Positions 43,702-46,095 of a DNA stretch of 46,095 bases are shown in pieces. Each line of letters opens with the position of its first letter. Within the stretch, counting starts at the first letter, position 1. The notes beneath the pieces were generated by a model that saw only the letters and a list, made by a program, of their open reading frames with translations, was not told the DNA's origin and searched no databases. Position numbers and translations under genes: made by a program. This DNA comes from Azolla pinnata (Eukaryota > Streptophyta > Polypodiopsida > Salviniales > Salviniaceae), in the NCBI GenBank assembly GCA_037176905.1, contig JBBBWG010031231.1, positions 1 through 46,095 on the forward strand, in the 5' to 3' direction.

Positions 43702-45465
43702 GAAGAATCACGCGGAGCTGCAAATATGAAACATAAATAATGACAATCTATTGCTGATTTGGACACAATTTTCTGCTAAAATGTCATTTCATTGATCAAG
43801 CAGGCTCTGTATCAAAAATTTCTACCACAATGATGTACTAGTGTGAGAGAACTGCAAGATATGGATGTTTCTCTTCAAACATACTTATTTCTAGCAAGAG
43901 CATGCTAGCATACTACAAGTATAGAACATCACCACAGTAGTCATTGTGCATGAACAAAGAGCATCATGTAATACATACATTGAAACGTTTGACGAAAATA
44001 GCTACTAGTCCTATGCAAAAAAAACTTGTAAACCTCCTCATCAATACTTACATGCAAGATTGAGAATCTGAACTAAAAACGTTACTTACCCATAGACGAG
44101 TAAAACCAAAGAATTTATGTTATAAATACTGAACTTCAAATTTGTGATAAGCTTCTAAATATGGGTAGCCATTATAACTAAAGAGCATCATGCAATGCTT
44201 ACATGCACAATGCTATATTGAGATGTTTGAAGCTACCAGTCCACACAAAAATAGAACTGTAATAAAAACTCATGCATTACGTGTATGCAACGCAGAGAAT
44301 ACTTAAGATGTTTAGAAAATCCTGATCTTTGAATGTGTGCTAAGTTTTCAAACAGGTGGCTGTGCAACAAAGTCTAACCCTAATAGACTCTCACATGAAG
44401 CTATCTTTACGGAAATCCTGCACGAGATTCTCAACAAAATCTTTGTATGCATAAAAATTTATAATGTGAAATTTCAATGAATCCAATACTTTAGAAGAGC
44501 AAGATTTAGAAGCCATATGTAGAACATACGGGTATACACAGAACCCAAACTTCAATAAACTGGATGGACTGTTGATCACTTAATAAGACATTGGAAAATA
44601 ATCCTCTAGAATACTGTTCAAGAAGCTAGTGCAAACAAGAGTATAGATAGACGAAAATACAGACGGACAGATAGATAGATAGAGCTAGGTACAACCACCA
44701 CCAGTCTTTTCGAATGCATCATACAATAATATAGTTATGCCAAAAAAGATAAAAAAAGATCGCATGAAAAATATGTAATTAGAATGATGATAGATTGACA
44801 CAGACAAATACACGAATCAAATGAAACGAATATTCATCAGAAACCTATAAAAATCGGTATGAATCAGATATTCTTAAGTGCATCCCGAACATTCAAGACT
44901 AGATACAGCCTACGGAAGCATTATTTCTGCAAGCAAGTGGAATCATTGATTAATGTGCCAGTATAATGAGCATATAATATTTAAGCACGCCCCTGTATCA
45001 TATCTCTACACAAGCGCCAGGTCCCTTTGCAGTCAAAGCATCAACGTTGATTATCGATATATAAACAACATTCTCTCTTCCACTCTCTATGAAAAGGTAT
45101 CAGCTTCATCATTTCTTGAAGCATGAATGCCAGTGATAAGCTCGTTTGAGAGAAACGATCACATCTGTTATGCCAGCTGGCTACAGCGCTTCATGCTCGT
45201 AAAACCATGCCAAGATTGAACTAGCAATGGAGAACCTCTACTGCATTGATCTCAGAGATGAGCATCATCATCATGACCACCGTCATCACCATAAATCTTT
45301 AACAAATTCGAGGAGTTCTATCATTTGACACAGTATGCAACAATCTGGACCCTCATCACAACCATGGTACAGCTATCCTCACTTCCGTTTTTCTATGATA
45401 AACGGATGTGAAACATACACAGGAGGTGACACGTCCAATTTAGGGTTTGGGGGGTGGGAGAATAC

Positions 45466-45560
45466 CTCGGTTGTGCGGGGCGGGGTCTGAATTCTTCTGA
45501 GGATGTCTGCACAGACAGAAGAAGAAGAAGAAGAAGAAGAAGAAGAAGCGGTTACGCGTG
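45466..45560 (-). promoter_or_regulatory. Candidate noncoding first exon and core promoter of NME7
   Basis: On the minus strand, a CTTCTT-rich leader (from (GAA)n at 45520-45548) leads into GC-rich CCCCGCCCCGCACAACCGAG, followed by GTATTC, a good splice donor at 45465. This is the nearest GC-rich island upstream of NME7 and could splice to the acceptor at 43717. A telo-box (TAGGGTTT, plus strand, about 45441) lies just inside the presumed intron. The assignment rests on composition and splice signals only. Confidence 0.4.
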
Positions 45561-45644
45561 AAAACAGGTTTCGTAGAACTTATTTGGGCAGCCATTTTTC
45601 TTGATCTAGTCGGTTCCTCTTCTCATAAAGTACTTCCTTGTGTC

Positions 45645-46060
45645 ACGTATTTAATTTGCATCGCGCCCAATGTTGTTGTCGCTGATGCTGTTGTTGTTCT
45701 TGTTGTCAACGCCGACGATGACGTTGATGGTGGTGTTCTTATTCTTGTTGTTAATGATATTGTTGCTCATCTCTTCGATATTGGTGTTGCTAATGCTGAT
45801 GTTGATGATGTTGATGACATTGATGTCAATGCTTAGTGTTGATGTTGATGATGATGATGATGATGATGTTGTTGTTGTTGTTGTTGCTTTTGCTGATGAT
45901 GATGATGGTGGTGTTGATTATTATGATGATGATTATGATGATGATGATGTTGTTGTTGTTGTTGTTGTTGTTGTTTTTGCTGATGATGATGATGATGGTG
46001 TTGATTATTATGATGATGATTATGATGATGATGGTGGTGATGTCGCCATCATCTTTGTTA
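45645..46060. repeat. GTT/GAT trinucleotide microsatellite block
   Basis: Runs of GTTGTT, GATGAT and GCTGAT triplets cover about 400 bp. One roughly 105-bp segment, running from a GAT run through (GTT)n and TTTGCTGATGAT to GTGTTGATTATTATGATG, is present twice (about 45846-45945 and 45932-46035). Long frames of Asp/Val, Leu/Met or Ile/Asn on both strands follow from the triplets and are not genes. Confidence 0.9.
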
Positions 46061-46095
46061 TGTGAGGTGTCCACCAATCAGAAGTGTCGGCATGC

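Larger units (their letters stand above)
43718..46095. other. Upstream region of NME7
   Basis: No other coding region is recognised. The splice acceptor TTTGCAG at 43718-43724 (minus) lies just before the NME7 start, so a noncoding 5' exon must exist farther upstream. Minor repeats include (GATA)n at 44640-44685. The region 44000-45400 is AT-rich without recognised features. Confidence 0.5.

Noticed and set aside
45558..46077. Asp/Val-rich and Asn/Ile-rich frames at the window end
   Set aside because: Trinucleotide repeat artefacts on both strands.

Overview
The window is nuclear DNA of a land plant. It has spliced genes with plant-type introns, plant-type transposons (a CACTA element, a chromovirus, LINE and copia fragments), TTTAGGG-type repeats, and a plant glycoside hydrolase family 3 beta-xylosidase gene. 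It also carries an intact NME7-type gene (DM10 plus two NDK domains). NME7 is a ciliary/flagellar axoneme protein, so I infer a plant with swimming sperm (bryophyte, lycophyte, fern, cycad or Ginkgo) rather than a flowering plant. I cannot name the species. One 100-N assembly gap is present.

Layout. Positions 1-7085 are layered transposon remains: the end of a coiled-coil ORF with an LTR-like promoter; the right end of a CACTA element (ending at 2775) built of three AT-rich tandem units; a decayed Ty3/gypsy chromovirus pol (about 3962-6360); and LTR-like stretches. Positions 7086-16085 are one CACTA (En/Spm) transposon of exactly 9,000 bp with CACTACAAGG termini and a TAT target-site duplication. 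It carries a broken TNP2 transposase on the plus strand and a broken second gene on the minus strand. It also holds five arrays of a roughly 11-bp TTGCCGCGAC-like motif and a 1.5-kb block of degenerate telomere-like repeats.

Positions 16.1-46.1 kb hold three genes that look functional. (1) A beta-xylosidase, plus strand, 9 exons, 17772-22401, 962 codons, with an unusual Ser/Pro-rich N-terminal extension encoded by a microsatellite. (2) An M1 aminopeptidase, minus strand, 18 exons, 23173-32237, 921 codons, convergent with the first gene, with an N-terminal hydrophobic anchor, GAMEN and HELAH motifs, one GC-AG intron, and a 2.9-kb intron containing tandem duplications. (3) NME7, minus strand, 9 coding exons, 38434-43701, 394 codons. 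Exon lengths of all three models sum to multiples of three and each junction restores family-typical protein sequence. Between genes 2 and 3 lie LINE fragments, a tRNA-Lys-like sequence and the gap.

The three genes have no obvious pathway link: cell-wall xylan/arabinan trimming, peptide trimming at membranes, and flagellar axoneme. The most unusual content is the CACTA element's repeat architecture and the Ser/Pro extension of the xylosidase. All calls come from reading the sequence; no database search was run.
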